A DNA stretch of 64,000 nt from assembly GCA_963805455.1 (NCBI GenBank), contig CAWDUJ010000015.1, positions 1 to 64,000 of the forward strand, written 5' to 3'. Both the position numbers and the translations under genes were made by a program. Below the pieces are notes generated by a model. The model searched no databases. It saw only the letters and a list, made by a program, of their open reading frames with translations, and was not told the origin of the DNA. Of this stretch, positions 29,663-38,847 are shown piece by piece (position 1 is the first letter of the stretch; each line of letters opens with the position of its first letter). The DNA is from VRUE01 sp963805455. GTDB lineage: Bacteria; Actinomycetota; Thermoleophilia; Solirubrobacterales; 70-9.

Positions 29663-30753
29663 ACTGGGTCCTGATCTTCCTCGGCTTCTCGGCGCTGATC
29701 ATCCTCCACGAGGCCGGGCACTTCTTCGCCGCCAAGGCGACCGGGATGCGTGTCGAGCGCTTTTTCCTCTTCTTTCCGCCGAAGCTGGTCTCGTTCAAAA
29801 AGGGCGAGACCGAGTACGGGATCGGGGCGATCCCCGCGGGGGGCTTCGTGAAAATCACCGGGATGAACCCCGACGAGGACCTTCCTGACGATGTGGCTCC
29901 CCGCGCCTACTACCACCAGCCGGTCTGGAAACGGATCGTCGTCACCGGCGCCGGGCCGGCGGTGAACATCGCGATCGCCCTGGTGATCCTGTTCTTCCTC
30001 TTCCTCCAGTACGGGGTGAACACGACGACCCAGAGTGTCGGTGCAATTGAACCCGGTTCCCCGGCGGCGGCGGCCCTGCAGCCCGGAGACGAACTCCTCG
30101 CGGTCGACGGGCATCGCCACTCCGATCTGGATTCAATTCCGCGACTCGAAAAGTTCGCCGAAGACATCGCCTCCCATAAGTGCGCCGGTAAGCAGGTCGA
30201 GGGCTGTCGGGCAGAAACTCCGGTTGCGCTCACGGTGCGCCGCGACGGCCAGGTGAAAAGGATCTCGCTGACGCCGACCTACGACGCGGAACTGGAACGG
30301 ACCAGGGTCGGCTTCAGGTACCGGGGCGGCCACACCGACTTTGGGGCCGGAGGGGCAGCCGAAGAAGCGGTCGACAAAACATGGCTCGTGACCAAGGGGA
30401 CCGTCTCGGTCTTCTCCAGGCTGTTCGAAGAGAAGCAGCGCAAGCAGCTCTCCGGCGTGGTCGGGGTCAGCGACGTCGCCAACGAAAAACTGAATTCGAG
30501 CACGCCGGAAACGCTGCTGCTCGTCGCGATCGTCAGCCTCTCACTCGGCCTGATCAACCTCTTCCCGTTCCTGCCGCTCGACGGCGGCCACATCTTCTGG
30601 AGCCTGGTCGAGAAGGTCCGTGGCAAGCCGGTCCCGTTCGCGGTCATGGAGCGCGCCGGCGTGATCGGCTTCGTGCTCGTGATCATGCTCTTCTTCGTCG
30701 GGCTCTCGAACGACATCGGCCGCATCAGCGGCGGCGGCTTCAACGGCCACTAA
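29659..30753 (+). CDS. rseP: Site-2 zinc metalloprotease RseP/RasP
   Basis: An intramembrane protease that cleaves membrane-bound anti-sigma factors and signal-peptide remnants. 364 residues. The Zn motif HEAGH is at 17-21 in the first membrane segment. A PDZ domain (about 125-215) contains GSPAAAALQPGDELLAVDGH. A second catalytic segment holds LPLDGG near 304. It is partnered with dxr, as in many bacteria. Its 3' end overlaps the convergent cupredoxin gene by 14 bases. Confidence 0.94.
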   Translation: MNWVLIFLGFSALIILHEAGHFFAAKATGMRVERFFLFFPPKLVSFKKGETEYGIGAIPAGGFVKITGMNPDEDLPDDVAPRAYYHQPVWKRIVVTGAGPAVNIAIALVILFFLFLQYGVNTTTQSVGAIEPGSPAAAALQPGDELLAVDGHRHSDLDSIPRLEKFAEDIASHKCAGKQVEGCRAETPVALTVRRDGQVKRISLTPTYDAELERTRVGFRYRGGHTDFGAGGAAEEAVDKTWLVTKGTVSVFSRLFEEKQRKQLSGVVGVSDVANEKLNSSTPETLLLVAIVSLSLGLINLFPFLPLDGGHIFWSLVEKVRGKPVPFAVMERAGVIGFVLVIMLFFVGLSNDIGRISGGGFNGH

Positions 30754-32375
30754 CCGCCTTCTTCGCAGCGACCACCTTGAAGCTGCAGGACGCCGGCGCC
30801 TGCTCGATCAGGCCGCTCGCCACGGCTTTGACCCGGATCCTGTGCCTGCCGGGTTTCAGCGAGGGAGCGGTGAAGGGCGAGCGGCATGCCTTGAACGGCT
30901 TGCGGTCGACGCTGCACTGGAAGCTGGAGCCGGCGACCGAGGAGCTGAATTTGATCGTCGGTGTCCGATCACGCGTCTTCGCCGCGGGCTTGGTGGTGAT
31001 CTTGGTGTCGGGCGGGATCGGAGACGGCGTCGGCAGGGGCGTGGGGGGCGGAGTCGGCCCCGGGGTCGGCGGTGGCGGTGGGGGAGGGGGAGGAGTGGAT
31101 TCGGTCGTGAAGGTCCCGTCCAGTCCTGAGGTCGTGCCTCCGGCGCTTTTGGCGACGAGCTGGAAGTGGTAGGCGGTGCCCGGGGCGAGGCCGCGTCAGT
31201 TGAGAGGAGGCATTGACGTCGGCTGTGCCCGCCCCGACGGATGTTTCCGAGGTTTTCTGCCCGTAGGACGTCGGTGGTTCCGTAGTTGAAGAAGTATTTG
31301 GTCGCCTGGCCCTGGGGGTTGACCACGCCTTTCACAGTCGCCGTCGTTTCGCCGATTTCGCTCGCCTGCCCGGTGGCCGCAACGGGGCCGCCGGTGGTCG
31401 TGAATGTTTCGTCGGCGCCTTTGACTTCGCCCCCGGCCGCGGCGTTCTTGGCGACGATCTGGAAGTGGTATTCGGTTTCGGGTTCCAGCGCCAGGACCTG
31501 TTTCGAGGCGGCGACGTTCGACTGCCCTGCCGCGACCGTCGTTTCGGCCGTTTTCTGGCCGTAGGCTTCGGTTTTCCCGTAGTTGAAGAAGTACCTGGTT
31601 TCCAGGCCTTTCGGGTTGACCGTCCCTTTCAGGGTCGCCGAGACGGGGCCGACTTTTTCTGCCGGGCCGGTCGTGGCGGTCGGCGGCGCTCCCGTTTTGA
31701 AGGTGCGGTCGATCCCCATGCTCGTCCCGGTCCCGTTTTCGGCGAACATCCGGAAGTGGTATTCGGTTCCCGCGGTCAGGCCGCTGATCAGCGGCGGACC
31801 TTCGCGAGCGCGACGGTGCCGGAGCCCGCTGATTCGTGCGTCGTTTCCGACCCGTATGCGTTCGTCAGCCCGTATTTGAACCAATACGTCGTCGCTTCGC
31901 CGGAGGGGTTGACCTTGCCGTTGAGCGTCGCTTCGGTGTCCTTGGTGACGGTCGCCGGTTCGGTGGTGACGACCGGGGGTTGGGGACCGACGGCCGCCAC
32001 ATTGATCGTGCCGGTCATTTCGACCGTGTGGAGGGTGCAGTGAAACTTGTATTCGCCCGGTGCGACGAAGGTGCATGTCCCGGCCCAGCTCGCCGTGGCC
32101 GTGGTCTGAACACCCGGGCAGCTCGGCGTTTCCGGGTCACCGACGTCCCAGGTGACCCCGTGCGGATTCGCCTGCGTGTTCTTGATTTCCACCGTCTCGC
32201 CGGCGTTTATGTTGACCGTTTCCGGCGTCCAGTCGTAGGTGCCGAGGGAGCCCGTCGCTTCGACCGTCCCATTGGCGGCGAAGACGGTGGCCACGCCGAT
32301 CGCGAGCAGCGCCCCGCCCAGCGCGGAGACCATCAGCAGGTGGATCAGGATGCGGCTGCGGCGCGGGTCAGTCAT
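30740..32375 (-). CDS. Secreted cupredoxin with repeated FN3-like domains (frame-disrupted)
   Basis: An N-terminal membrane/signal segment (about residues 8-34) is followed by a plastocyanin-like domain with type I copper ligands His (NPHGVTWD) and Cys/His/Met in CTLHTVEM. After it come three fibronectin-III-like repeats of about 85-90 residues (each with YFFNYG/YWFKYG, then LxPxTEYHFxxxAxN), a Pro/Thr linker, and a C-terminal Ig-like domain (FQCSVDRKPFKAC). The frame changes near 31795 and 31270. Joining the frames restores every repeat, so the protein is either mis-sequenced or very recently broken. It overlaps the next cupredoxin gene by 8 bases. Confidence 0.75.
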
Positions 32376-33162
32376 GCAGCACCACTCCTCTCTTCAGCGT
32401 CAACGCCGCCCGACCGGGCGGCGTGACGACGAGCTTCACGGACAGAGACAGCTTTTCCAGGCGGGTCAGCGCCCGGCGGGCGACTCCCCTGAGCGGGACG
32501 GCGAACGAGAGCCGACCGGCGTAGAGGGACCTGCTGACGAATTTGCCGACCTGACTCATCCCCTTCCCCCCCTTGGTCGAGAGCGACGCCCGCTTGGCGA
32601 ACAGCAGCGCTTCGAACTTGCCGCCGGCACTGGCCGGCGAAAGGCTGACCGAGCCCCGCACCGAGGTTCCCCTCTGCCTCCTGGCGAGCTTCAGGGCCTG
32701 CGGGATGGTCCCCTGGAGGGGCGATTCTGCTGTGCCTCCCGGGGGCGGGGTCGTGCCCTGCGGCGCTTCGGTGGCGCTGACCGAGATCGACCCTTTCATT
32801 TCGGTCGGGTGGACGGGGCAGATGAAGGTGTAGGTGCCGGCCTGGGCGAAGGTGCAGGTCCCCGACCAGTTCGTTTTTTCCCCTTCGATCGGGACGCCGG
32901 CGCAGCTCGGTTTCGCCGGACCGCCGGTCCAGGTGAGGCCGTGCGGCACCGTGGAGTTGGTGTTCCTGAAGGCCACGGTCCCGCCGAGGCCGACCGACGC
33001 GGTCGAGGGCCGCCAGGAATAGCCGCTTTCGAAATTTCCCGAAGCCTCGATCATCGGATTGTCAGCCGAGCTCGCGCTGACGAGATGAAGCGCGGCGGCG
33101 CCGGCCAGGAGCAGGCCAAGCCACAGCCTCCCCCGCCTGCCTGAGCCCTGCGATGCACCCAT
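32368..33162 (-). CDS. Secreted cupredoxin-domain protein
   Basis: 264 residues. An N-terminal signal sequence (about 10-32) is followed by a plastocyanin/azurin-like domain (about 35-135) with copper ligands His (VPHGLTW) and CPVHPTEM (Cys-x2-His-x3-Met), all present. The C-terminal half (about 160-264) is basic, has a beta-rich look and is not recognised. It may carry electrons or copper outside the membrane. It is upstream of and overlaps a second cupredoxin gene, so the two are probably co-expressed. It is divergent from ispG. Confidence 0.8.
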   Translation of the reverse strand: MGASQGSGRRGRLWLGLLLAGAAALHLVSASSADNPMIEASGNFESGYSWRPSTASVGLGGTVAFRNTNSTVPHGLTWTGGPAKPSCAGVPIEGEKTNWSGTCTFAQAGTYTFICPVHPTEMKGSISVSATEAPQGTTPPPGGTAESPLQGTIPQALKLARRQRGTSVRGSVSLSPASAGGKFEALLFAKRASLSTKGGKGMSQVGKFVSRSLYAGRLSFAVPLRGVARRALTRLEKLSLSVKLVVTPPGRAALTLKRGVVLHD

Positions 33163-33230
33163 ATGCCCGAGATACGACGATGGGATTGCCCAGGTTCAAT
33201 CCGTTTATCGCGACCGCGAAGCCACCCGGA

Positions 33231-33236
33231 TACCCT
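33231..33236 (+). promoter_or_regulatory. -10 element of ispG, leaderless layout
   Basis: TACCCT, 6 bases before the ATG at 33243. No Shine-Dalgarno. This supports 33243 over earlier in-frame starts. Confidence 0.45.
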
Positions 33237-33242
33237 TCCCGT

Positions 33243-34496
33243 ATGGCCTCCAAGCGCCAGATCTTCGTCGGCGGCGTCCCGATCGGTGGCGGTGCCCCGG
33301 TCGTGGTCCAGACGATGACCAAGACCGAGACCGCGAACCTCGCGGCGACGATGGAGCAGATCCGCAAGGTCGCCGACGCCGGCGCCGACATCGTCCGCGT
33401 CGCGGTGCCGCGCGACGAGGACGTCGAGGCGCTGAAGACGATCGTCCGGGAATCGCCGATCCCGGTGATCGCCGACATCCACTTCAACCACACCCTTGCG
33501 CTGAAGGCGATCGACGCCGGCGCCCACTGCATCCGCCTCAACCCCGGCAACATCGGCGGCCGCGAGAAAGTCGCCGAGGTCGCCGAGCGCGCCAATGCCG
33601 CCAACGTCCCGATGCGGATCGGGGTCAACTCGGGCTCGCTCCCGAAACACCTGCATGACCTCGAGCGTGAGAGCCCGGTCGAGGCGCTGGTCGGCGCCGC
33701 GGTCGAGTTCGTCGAGCTGATGGAGGGCCTCGACTTCACGAACTTCAAGGTCTCGATCAAGTCGACCAACGTCCCGAACACGATCGCCGCCAACCGTCTG
33801 CTCTCCGAGAAGATCCCCTATCCGCTGCACCTCGGGATCACCGAGGCGGGGACGAAATGGTCGGGCTCGCTGAAGTCATCGGTCGGGCTCGGCACCCTGC
33901 TCGCCGACGGGATCGGCGACACGATCCGGATCAGCCTCTCGACCTTCCACGCCGAGGAGGAGGTCAAGGTCGCCTGGGAGATCCTCAAGGCGCTGCAGCT
34001 GCGCGAGCGCGGGCCGGTCCTGATCGCCTGCCCGACCTGCGGCCGGCTCCAGTTCGACATGGACTCGGTCGTCGCCGAAATCGAGCAGCGCCTCGAGGGC
34101 TACTCGGAGCCGATCGAGGTCGCCGTTCTCGGCTGCGCGGTGAACGGGATCGGCGAGGCCAGCCACGCTGACTTCGGAATCGCCGGGGCGAAGAACGAGG
34201 GCCTGATCTACGCCCACGGCAAACCTCTGCGCAAGGTCCCGCAGGCGACGCTCGTCGACACCCTGTTCGAGGAGATCGACAAATCACTGGACCGGGGCGG
34301 GGTCGAGTTCGACGAGAACGAGTCGCGCGAGGGGGCCGCCTGGCTGGCGAAGATCGAGGAGGAGAACGCCGGCGATCTGACCCCGGAGCGGATCGCGAAG
34401 ATGGAGCACGAAGCTGCTGAAAAGGGGGAGTCCGACCGGGTCCTGCTGGACGAGGACGCCTCCCCGACCGCCGGACGACGGTTCAGCCGCGCCTGA
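33243..34496 (+). CDS. ispG: 4-hydroxy-3-methylbut-2-enyl-diphosphate synthase
   Basis: A [4Fe-4S] enzyme of the MEP pathway (MEcPP to HMBPP). 417 residues. IFVGGVPIGGGAPVVVQTMTKT-type start (in part), HCIRLNPGNIG, and the cluster cysteines in ACPTCGRLQ and LGCAVNGIGEA. About 45 residues extend past the usual end (acidic, GAAWLAKIEEENAG). ATG 33243 was chosen because it matches the family start and the -10 spacing; ATG 33180 or 33153 would add unconserved sequence. It pairs functionally with dxr. Confidence 0.94.
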   Translation: MASKRQIFVGGVPIGGGAPVVVQTMTKTETANLAATMEQIRKVADAGADIVRVAVPRDEDVEALKTIVRESPIPVIADIHFNHTLALKAIDAGAHCIRLNPGNIGGREKVAEVAERANAANVPMRIGVNSGSLPKHLHDLERESPVEALVGAAVEFVELMEGLDFTNFKVSIKSTNVPNTIAANRLLSEKIPYPLHLGITEAGTKWSGSLKSSVGLGTLLADGIGDTIRISLSTFHAEEEVKVAWEILKALQLRERGPVLIACPTCGRLQFDMDSVVAEIEQRLEGYSEPIEVAVLGCAVNGIGEASHADFGIAGAKNEGLIYAHGKPLRKVPQATLVDTLFEEIDKSLDRGGVEFDENESREGAAWLAKIEEENAGDLTPERIAKMEHEAAEKGESDRVLLDEDASPTAGRRFSRA

Positions 34497-36313
34497 TGGC
34501 GGTGGACGTCACCAGCGCCGAGGGGAGACCGAAGGCGCTCGACGCGGCGACGATGGCGGAGGCGTTCCAGCTGACCGCCGCCGAGCACGCCGACCAGGTC
34601 GCGATCCGGACCAAGGACGACGAGTTCACGATCACCTGGGGCGGCTACGCGGACCGTGTCCGGGAGGTGGCCGCCGGCCTGGCGGCAAAGGGCGTCGGGC
34701 GCGGCGACACGGTCGGGATCATGATGACCAACCGCCCCGAGTTCCACTTCATCGACACCGCCGCGCTCCATCTCGGGGCGACTCCGTTCTCGATCTACAA
34801 CACCTCGACTCCCGAGCAGATCGGGTACCTCCTGGAAGACGCCGGGAACCAGGTCCTGTTCACCGAGCTGGCGCTGCTGGAGACCGTGCTCGCCGCCCGC
34901 GACGGCGCCTCCACCGCGGTCGAGCTGATCGTCGTCGTCGACGGTGAGGCCGGCGACGAGGTGATCTCTCTCGCTGATCTCGAACAGAGCGGAGGAGAGG
35001 AGTTCGACTTCGAAGCCGCCTGGCGCGCGGTCCAGCCCGACGACCTCCTGACCCTGATCTACACCTCGGGGACGACCGGGCCGCCCAAGGGCGTCCAGCT
35101 CAGCCATGCCAACCTGCTCTCCGGGTTCAACTCGGTCGATCACGTGTTCCGACTCTCGACCGGGGGACGGGTCGTCTCCTGGCTGCCGATGGCGCACATT
35201 GCCGAGCGCAACGCGAGCCAGTACGTGCCGATGATCTTCGGGCTGCAGACCACCTGCTGCCCGGACCCGCGCCAGGTCGTCGCCTATCTGGTCGAAGTCC
35301 GCCCGACCTGGTTCTTCGCGGTGCCGCGGATCTGGGAAAAACTGAAGGCGGCGATGGAGATCGCCTTCGAAGCAGAGTCCGACGTGGTCCGCAAGGAGGC
35401 TGTCGTCCGCGCCCTTGAAGTCGGGATGAAGAAGGTCCGCGCCGAACAGGACGGAGCCTCCGCGCCACCCGAGCTCGCCCTCGAATACGCGAAAGCCGAC
35501 GAAGAGGTCCTCTCCGACCTGCGCGCCCGGATCGGCCTCGACAAGCTGGAGGCGGTCAACGTCGGCGCCGCGCCGTCGCCGCGCGAGGTGCTCGAGTTCT
35601 TCCTCGCCCTCGGGATCCCGCTGGCCGAGCTGTGGGGGATGTCCGAGACCTGTGGGATCGCGACCCTCAACCCCCCGGAGCGGATCAAGGTGGGAACGGT
35701 CGGCATCCCGGTGCCGGGGGTCGAGCTGAGCCTGGCCGAGGACGGCGAGGTCCTGGTCAGGGGAGGGCTGGTGATGACCGGTTACCGCAACGCCCCCGAG
35801 AAGACCGCGGAGACGATCGATTCCGAGGGCTGGCTGCACACCGGCGACGTCGGCGAGATCGACTCCGACGGCTACCTGACGATCGTCGATCGCAAGAAGG
35901 AGCTGATCATCAACTCGGCCGGCAAGAACATGTCGCCGGCCAACATCGAGGGGAAGCTGAAGGCAGCCAGCGCCCTGATCGGGCAGGTCTGTGTGATCGG
36001 CGACGACCGCCCCTACAACGTCGCGCTGATCGTCCTCGACTCCGACATGGCGCCGGCCTTCGCCCAGCAGGAGGGAATCGAGGACCTCTCGCTGGAGTCG
36101 CTGGCGACCGAGGAGGCGGTTCTCGAGGAGGTCGCGGCGGGGGTCGAGCACGGCAACGCCGACCTCTCCCGGGTCGAGCAGGTCAAGCGGTTCAAGGTCC
36201 TGCCCACCGACTGGCAGCCGGGGGGCGACGAGCTGACACCGACGATGAAGCTGAAACGGCGCCCGCTGGAGCACAAGTACGCGGCCGAGATCGAGGAGAT
36301 GTACTCGGAGTAA
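34496..36313 (+). CDS. Long-chain fatty acid-CoA ligase (FadD15-like)
   Basis: An AMP-forming acyl-CoA synthetase of 605 residues. The ATP/AMP motif YTSGTTGPPKGVQLSH is near 185. WLPMAHIAERN, LWGMSETCG (near 380) and GWLHTGDVGEIDSDGYLTI (near 443) follow, with the catalytic Lys region DRKKELIINSAGKNMSPANIE. The insertion between the halves is typical of the long-chain FadD15/FACL type. It abuts ispG (TGATG). It likely activates fatty acids for lipid synthesis or breakdown; the chain length is unknown. Confidence 0.9.
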   Translation: MAVDVTSAEGRPKALDAATMAEAFQLTAAEHADQVAIRTKDDEFTITWGGYADRVREVAAGLAAKGVGRGDTVGIMMTNRPEFHFIDTAALHLGATPFSIYNTSTPEQIGYLLEDAGNQVLFTELALLETVLAARDGASTAVELIVVVDGEAGDEVISLADLEQSGGEEFDFEAAWRAVQPDDLLTLIYTSGTTGPPKGVQLSHANLLSGFNSVDHVFRLSTGGRVVSWLPMAHIAERNASQYVPMIFGLQTTCCPDPRQVVAYLVEVRPTWFFAVPRIWEKLKAAMEIAFEAESDVVRKEAVVRALEVGMKKVRAEQDGASAPPELALEYAKADEEVLSDLRARIGLDKLEAVNVGAAPSPREVLEFFLALGIPLAELWGMSETCGIATLNPPERIKVGTVGIPVPGVELSLAEDGEVLVRGGLVMTGYRNAPEKTAETIDSEGWLHTGDVGEIDSDGYLTIVDRKKELIINSAGKNMSPANIEGKLKAASALIGQVCVIGDDRPYNVALIVLDSDMAPAFAQQEGIEDLSLESLATEEAVLEEVAAGVEHGNADLSRVEQVKRFKVLPTDWQPGGDELTPTMKLKRRPLEHKYAAEIEEMYSE

Positions 36314-36330
36314 CGAGTAGGTTTCCCCGC

Positions 36331-38013
36331 GTGACGCGCTTGAGCCAGGCCTTCCTGCCCACCCTCAGGGACGCGCCCGCCGACGCCGAGGCGATCTCGC
36401 ACAAGCTGATGGTCCGGGCCGGCTTGATCCGCCAGCTCGGGGCCGGGCTCTGGACCTACCTGCCGGCTGGATACCGGTCGATCCGCAAGGTCGAGGCGAT
36501 CCTGCGTGAGGAGATGGAGGCGATCGGCGCCGAAGAGGTGCTGATGCCGATCCTGCAGCCGGCGCAGCCCTGGGAGGAAACCGGCCGCTACGCGATCGAC
36601 GAGTTGTTCAAGCTCGAGGACCGCCGGGGCGCCCCGCTGGTCCTGGCGATGACCCACGAGGAGTGCCTGACCTACCACGTCGCCCGCGAGGTCCGCTCCT
36701 ACCGCGACCTGCCGCTGATGCTGTTCCACATCCAGACCAAGGAGCGCGATGAGCCCCGGCCGCGGGCCGGGGTCCTCCGCACCCGCGAGTTCACGATGAA
36801 GGACGCCTACTCCTTCGACCGCGACGAGGACGGCCTTCAGCGCTCCTACGAGCTCCAGGGCGAGGCCTACGGGCGGATCTTCGACCGCTGCGGGCTGCGC
36901 TGGTACCGGGTCGAGTCCGACGTCGGGATGATGGGCGGGATCGGCGCCCACGAGTACATGGCCCCCTGCCCCGCCGGTGAGAACGAGGTGGCGCTGGCGC
37001 CGGGCTACGCGGCCAACGTCGAGGTTGCCTCGGCCGATCCGAAGCCGGTCGAGCTGCCGTCGTCCCTGCCGGCCCCCGAGGAGGTCGAGACGCCGGGAAT
37101 GACGACGATCGATGAGGTGTCCGGCCACCTCGACCTGCCCGCCGGGGCGCTGATCAAGGCGCTGCCGGTGATGGTCGAGGAGCGGGGAATGCTGATGATC
37201 CTGATCCGCGGCGACCACCGGCTGAACGAGATCAAGCTCCAGAACGCTCTCGGCGCCGAGTTCCGCCCGGCGAGCCCCGAGGAGATCGAGGCCGAGCTCG
37301 GCCCTGTCGGGTTCATCGGCCCGGTCGGGGCCGGGATCCCGATCATCAAGGACGCGGCGATCGGCGACGGCTCCTACGTCACCGGCGCGAACAGACCCGA
37401 CACGCACCTGCGTGGCGTCGAGCCCGGCCGCGACTTCGACTACGAGGAGCTCGACGTCCGCACCGTCGAGGCCGGCGACACCGCACCCGGCGGCGGCGCG
37501 ATCGAGATCGAGACCGCGATCGAGATCGGCAACATCTTCAAGCTCGGGACCCGCTACTCGGTCCCGCTCGGCGCCACCTTCCTCGACGAGAGCGGGACCG
37601 AGCAGCCGATCGTGATGGGGAGCTACGGGATCGGGCCGGCGCGGATCGTCGCCGCCGCGATCGAGCAGGGCGCCGACGAGAAGGGGATCGTCTGGCCGCA
37701 GCCGATCGCGCCCTGGCGGGTCCACCTCGTCGCCCTCGGCAAGGAGGGGGAGGCCGAGCGCGAGGCGGCCGACGCCCTCTATGACGAACTGCGCGCCGCC
37801 CTCGGCGCCGACGTCCTCTACGACGACCGCGACGCCGGGCCGGGGGAGAAGCTGACCGACGCCGAGCTCCTCGGCTGCCCGGTGCGGCTGCTGGTCGGCC
37901 GCCGGGGCCTCGCCGAGGGCGTGGTCGAGGCGACCACCCGCGCCGACGGCGCTGAGCAGAAGCTGCCGCTGGAGGACGCCGCTGCCCGGGTCGTGGAGAT
38001 GCTCGAGGGTTAG
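36331..38013 (+). CDS. proS: Prolyl-tRNA synthetase (bacterial type with editing domain)
   Basis: Charges tRNA-Pro and edits mischarged alanine. 560 residues from GTG 36331. Class II motifs: LWTYLPAGYRSIRKVEAILREEM (motif 1, in part), FHIQTKERDEPRPRAGVLRTREFTMKDAYSF (motif 2, in part) and MGSYGIGPARIVAAAIEQ (motif 3). An INS/YbaK-like editing domain lies between motifs 2 and 3 (about residues 235-385), and an anticodon-binding domain ends the protein. A dispersed repeat copy follows directly. Confidence 0.95.
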   Translation: MTRLSQAFLPTLRDAPADAEAISHKLMVRAGLIRQLGAGLWTYLPAGYRSIRKVEAILREEMEAIGAEEVLMPILQPAQPWEETGRYAIDELFKLEDRRGAPLVLAMTHEECLTYHVAREVRSYRDLPLMLFHIQTKERDEPRPRAGVLRTREFTMKDAYSFDRDEDGLQRSYELQGEAYGRIFDRCGLRWYRVESDVGMMGGIGAHEYMAPCPAGENEVALAPGYAANVEVASADPKPVELPSSLPAPEEVETPGMTTIDEVSGHLDLPAGALIKALPVMVEERGMLMILIRGDHRLNEIKLQNALGAEFRPASPEEIEAELGPVGFIGPVGAGIPIIKDAAIGDGSYVTGANRPDTHLRGVEPGRDFDYEELDVRTVEAGDTAPGGGAIEIETAIEIGNIFKLGTRYSVPLGATFLDESGTEQPIVMGSYGIGPARIVAAAIEQGADEKGIVWPQPIAPWRVHLVALGKEGEAEREAADALYDELRAALGADVLYDDRDAGPGEKLTDAELLGCPVRLLVGRRGLAEGVVEATTRADGAEQKLPLEDAAARVVEMLEG

Positions 38014-38030
38014 GCCGCCCGCCCGCGACG

Positions 38031-38091
38031 GACGCGGGAGCGAGCGAGCAAGATAGCCGGTGGAGATGAGTGCGAGCGAGCGAAAGCAGAG
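38031..38091 (+). repeat. Dispersed GAGCGA-rich element over the pgsA start, copy 6
   Basis: Aligns without gaps to copy 2 (10670-10732) over about 57 bases at roughly three-quarters identity. Its ATGAGTGCGAGCGAGCGAAAG block supplies the pgsA ATG and the first seven residues (MSASERK). Copy 2 has the same block, before hisZ. Confidence 0.68.
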
Positions 38092-38749
38092 TACCCGGGC
38101 GGAAGGTGGTTCCCACGCGCCATTCGGAAGGGGCAGGGTCCGGCGCCTGTTCGGCCTCGACCGCAGCGGGCCGCCGCCGCGGCAGACCGAGAAGGGCTCG
38201 CCGCTCCACCCCTGGACGATCCCGAACCTGGTCGGCTACCTGCGGATCGCGGCGATCCCGCTCTTCCTCGTCCTCGCGTTCGAATCGGGCGACGGGCGCA
38301 GCACCGGGGCGGCGGTCGTCTTCTGGCTGATCGCGGTCGGCGACTACGTCGACGGGTTCCTCGCCCGCGTCACCGGCCAGTACAGCCGCCTCGGGACCCT
38401 GCTCGACCCCTTCATCGACCGCCTCACGATCCTCGCCGGCGCCGTCGTCTGCTGGCACTTCGAGCTCCTCCCGCGCTGGGCGCTGGCGCTGTTGGTGGCG
38501 CGCGAAGTCGTGATGCTGCTCCTCGCCCAGCAGGCGCTGCGGCGCGGGGTCGAGATCCGGGTCAACTGGCCGGGCAGGATCTCGGTCTTCCCGATCATGG
38601 GCGGGATCTTCTTCGCCCTCGTCGTCGACGGCTGGGTCCCGGAAGCGCTGCTGGTCCTCGGCGTCGCCCTGGCGCTGGTCGCGACGGTGCTCTACGCGCG
38701 GGCCGGCCTCCAGGCGGTGGGGGCGCAAGACGGTGCCCAATCCGGCTGA
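38066..38749 (+). CDS. pgsA: CDP-alcohol phosphatidyltransferase (phosphatidylglycerophosphate synthase-like)
   Basis: A membrane enzyme that transfers a phosphatidyl group from CDP-DAG to an alcohol, probably glycerol-3-phosphate. 227 residues with about five membrane segments. The family signature reads DYVDGFLAR followed by GTLLDPFIDR (D-x2-D-G-x2-A-R ... G-x3-D-x3-D). The first about 45 residues are polar and unconserved, and the first seven lie in a dispersed repeat; GTG 38060 or a later start is possible. It lies upstream of the FHA/MerR pair, as pgsA2 does relative to garA in mycobacteria. Confidence 0.88.
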   Translation: MSASERKQSTRAEGGSHAPFGRGRVRRLFGLDRSGPPPRQTEKGSPLHPWTIPNLVGYLRIAAIPLFLVLAFESGDGRSTGAAVVFWLIAVGDYVDGFLARVTGQYSRLGTLLDPFIDRLTILAGAVVCWHFELLPRWALALLVAREVVMLLLAQQALRRGVEIRVNWPGRISVFPIMGGIFFALVVDGWVPEALLVLGVALALVATVLYARAGLQAVGAQDGAQSG

Positions 38750-38752
38750 ACC

Positions 38753-38794
38753 TTCAACCTGGAGTTGAACCTTCGCGCCCGACCTACCTATACT
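38753..38794 (+). promoter_or_regulatory. Promoter with operator-like repeats before the RsiG-like gene
   Basis: -35 TTGAAC (38765-38770), an 18-base spacer, and -10 TATACT (38789-38794): the best sigma70-type promoter in the window. The inverted repeat TTCAAC-N5-GTTGAA (38753-38769) overlaps the -35. TGAACCTTC occurs as a direct repeat 19 bases apart (38747 and 38766). This looks like a regulator site, perhaps for the MerR-type gene downstream. Confidence 0.6.
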
Positions 38795-38847
38795 GGGGCA
38801 CTCCGGCGGCCAACGGAGGCGAACCGGTCGCACGAAGAAGGAGTGAG

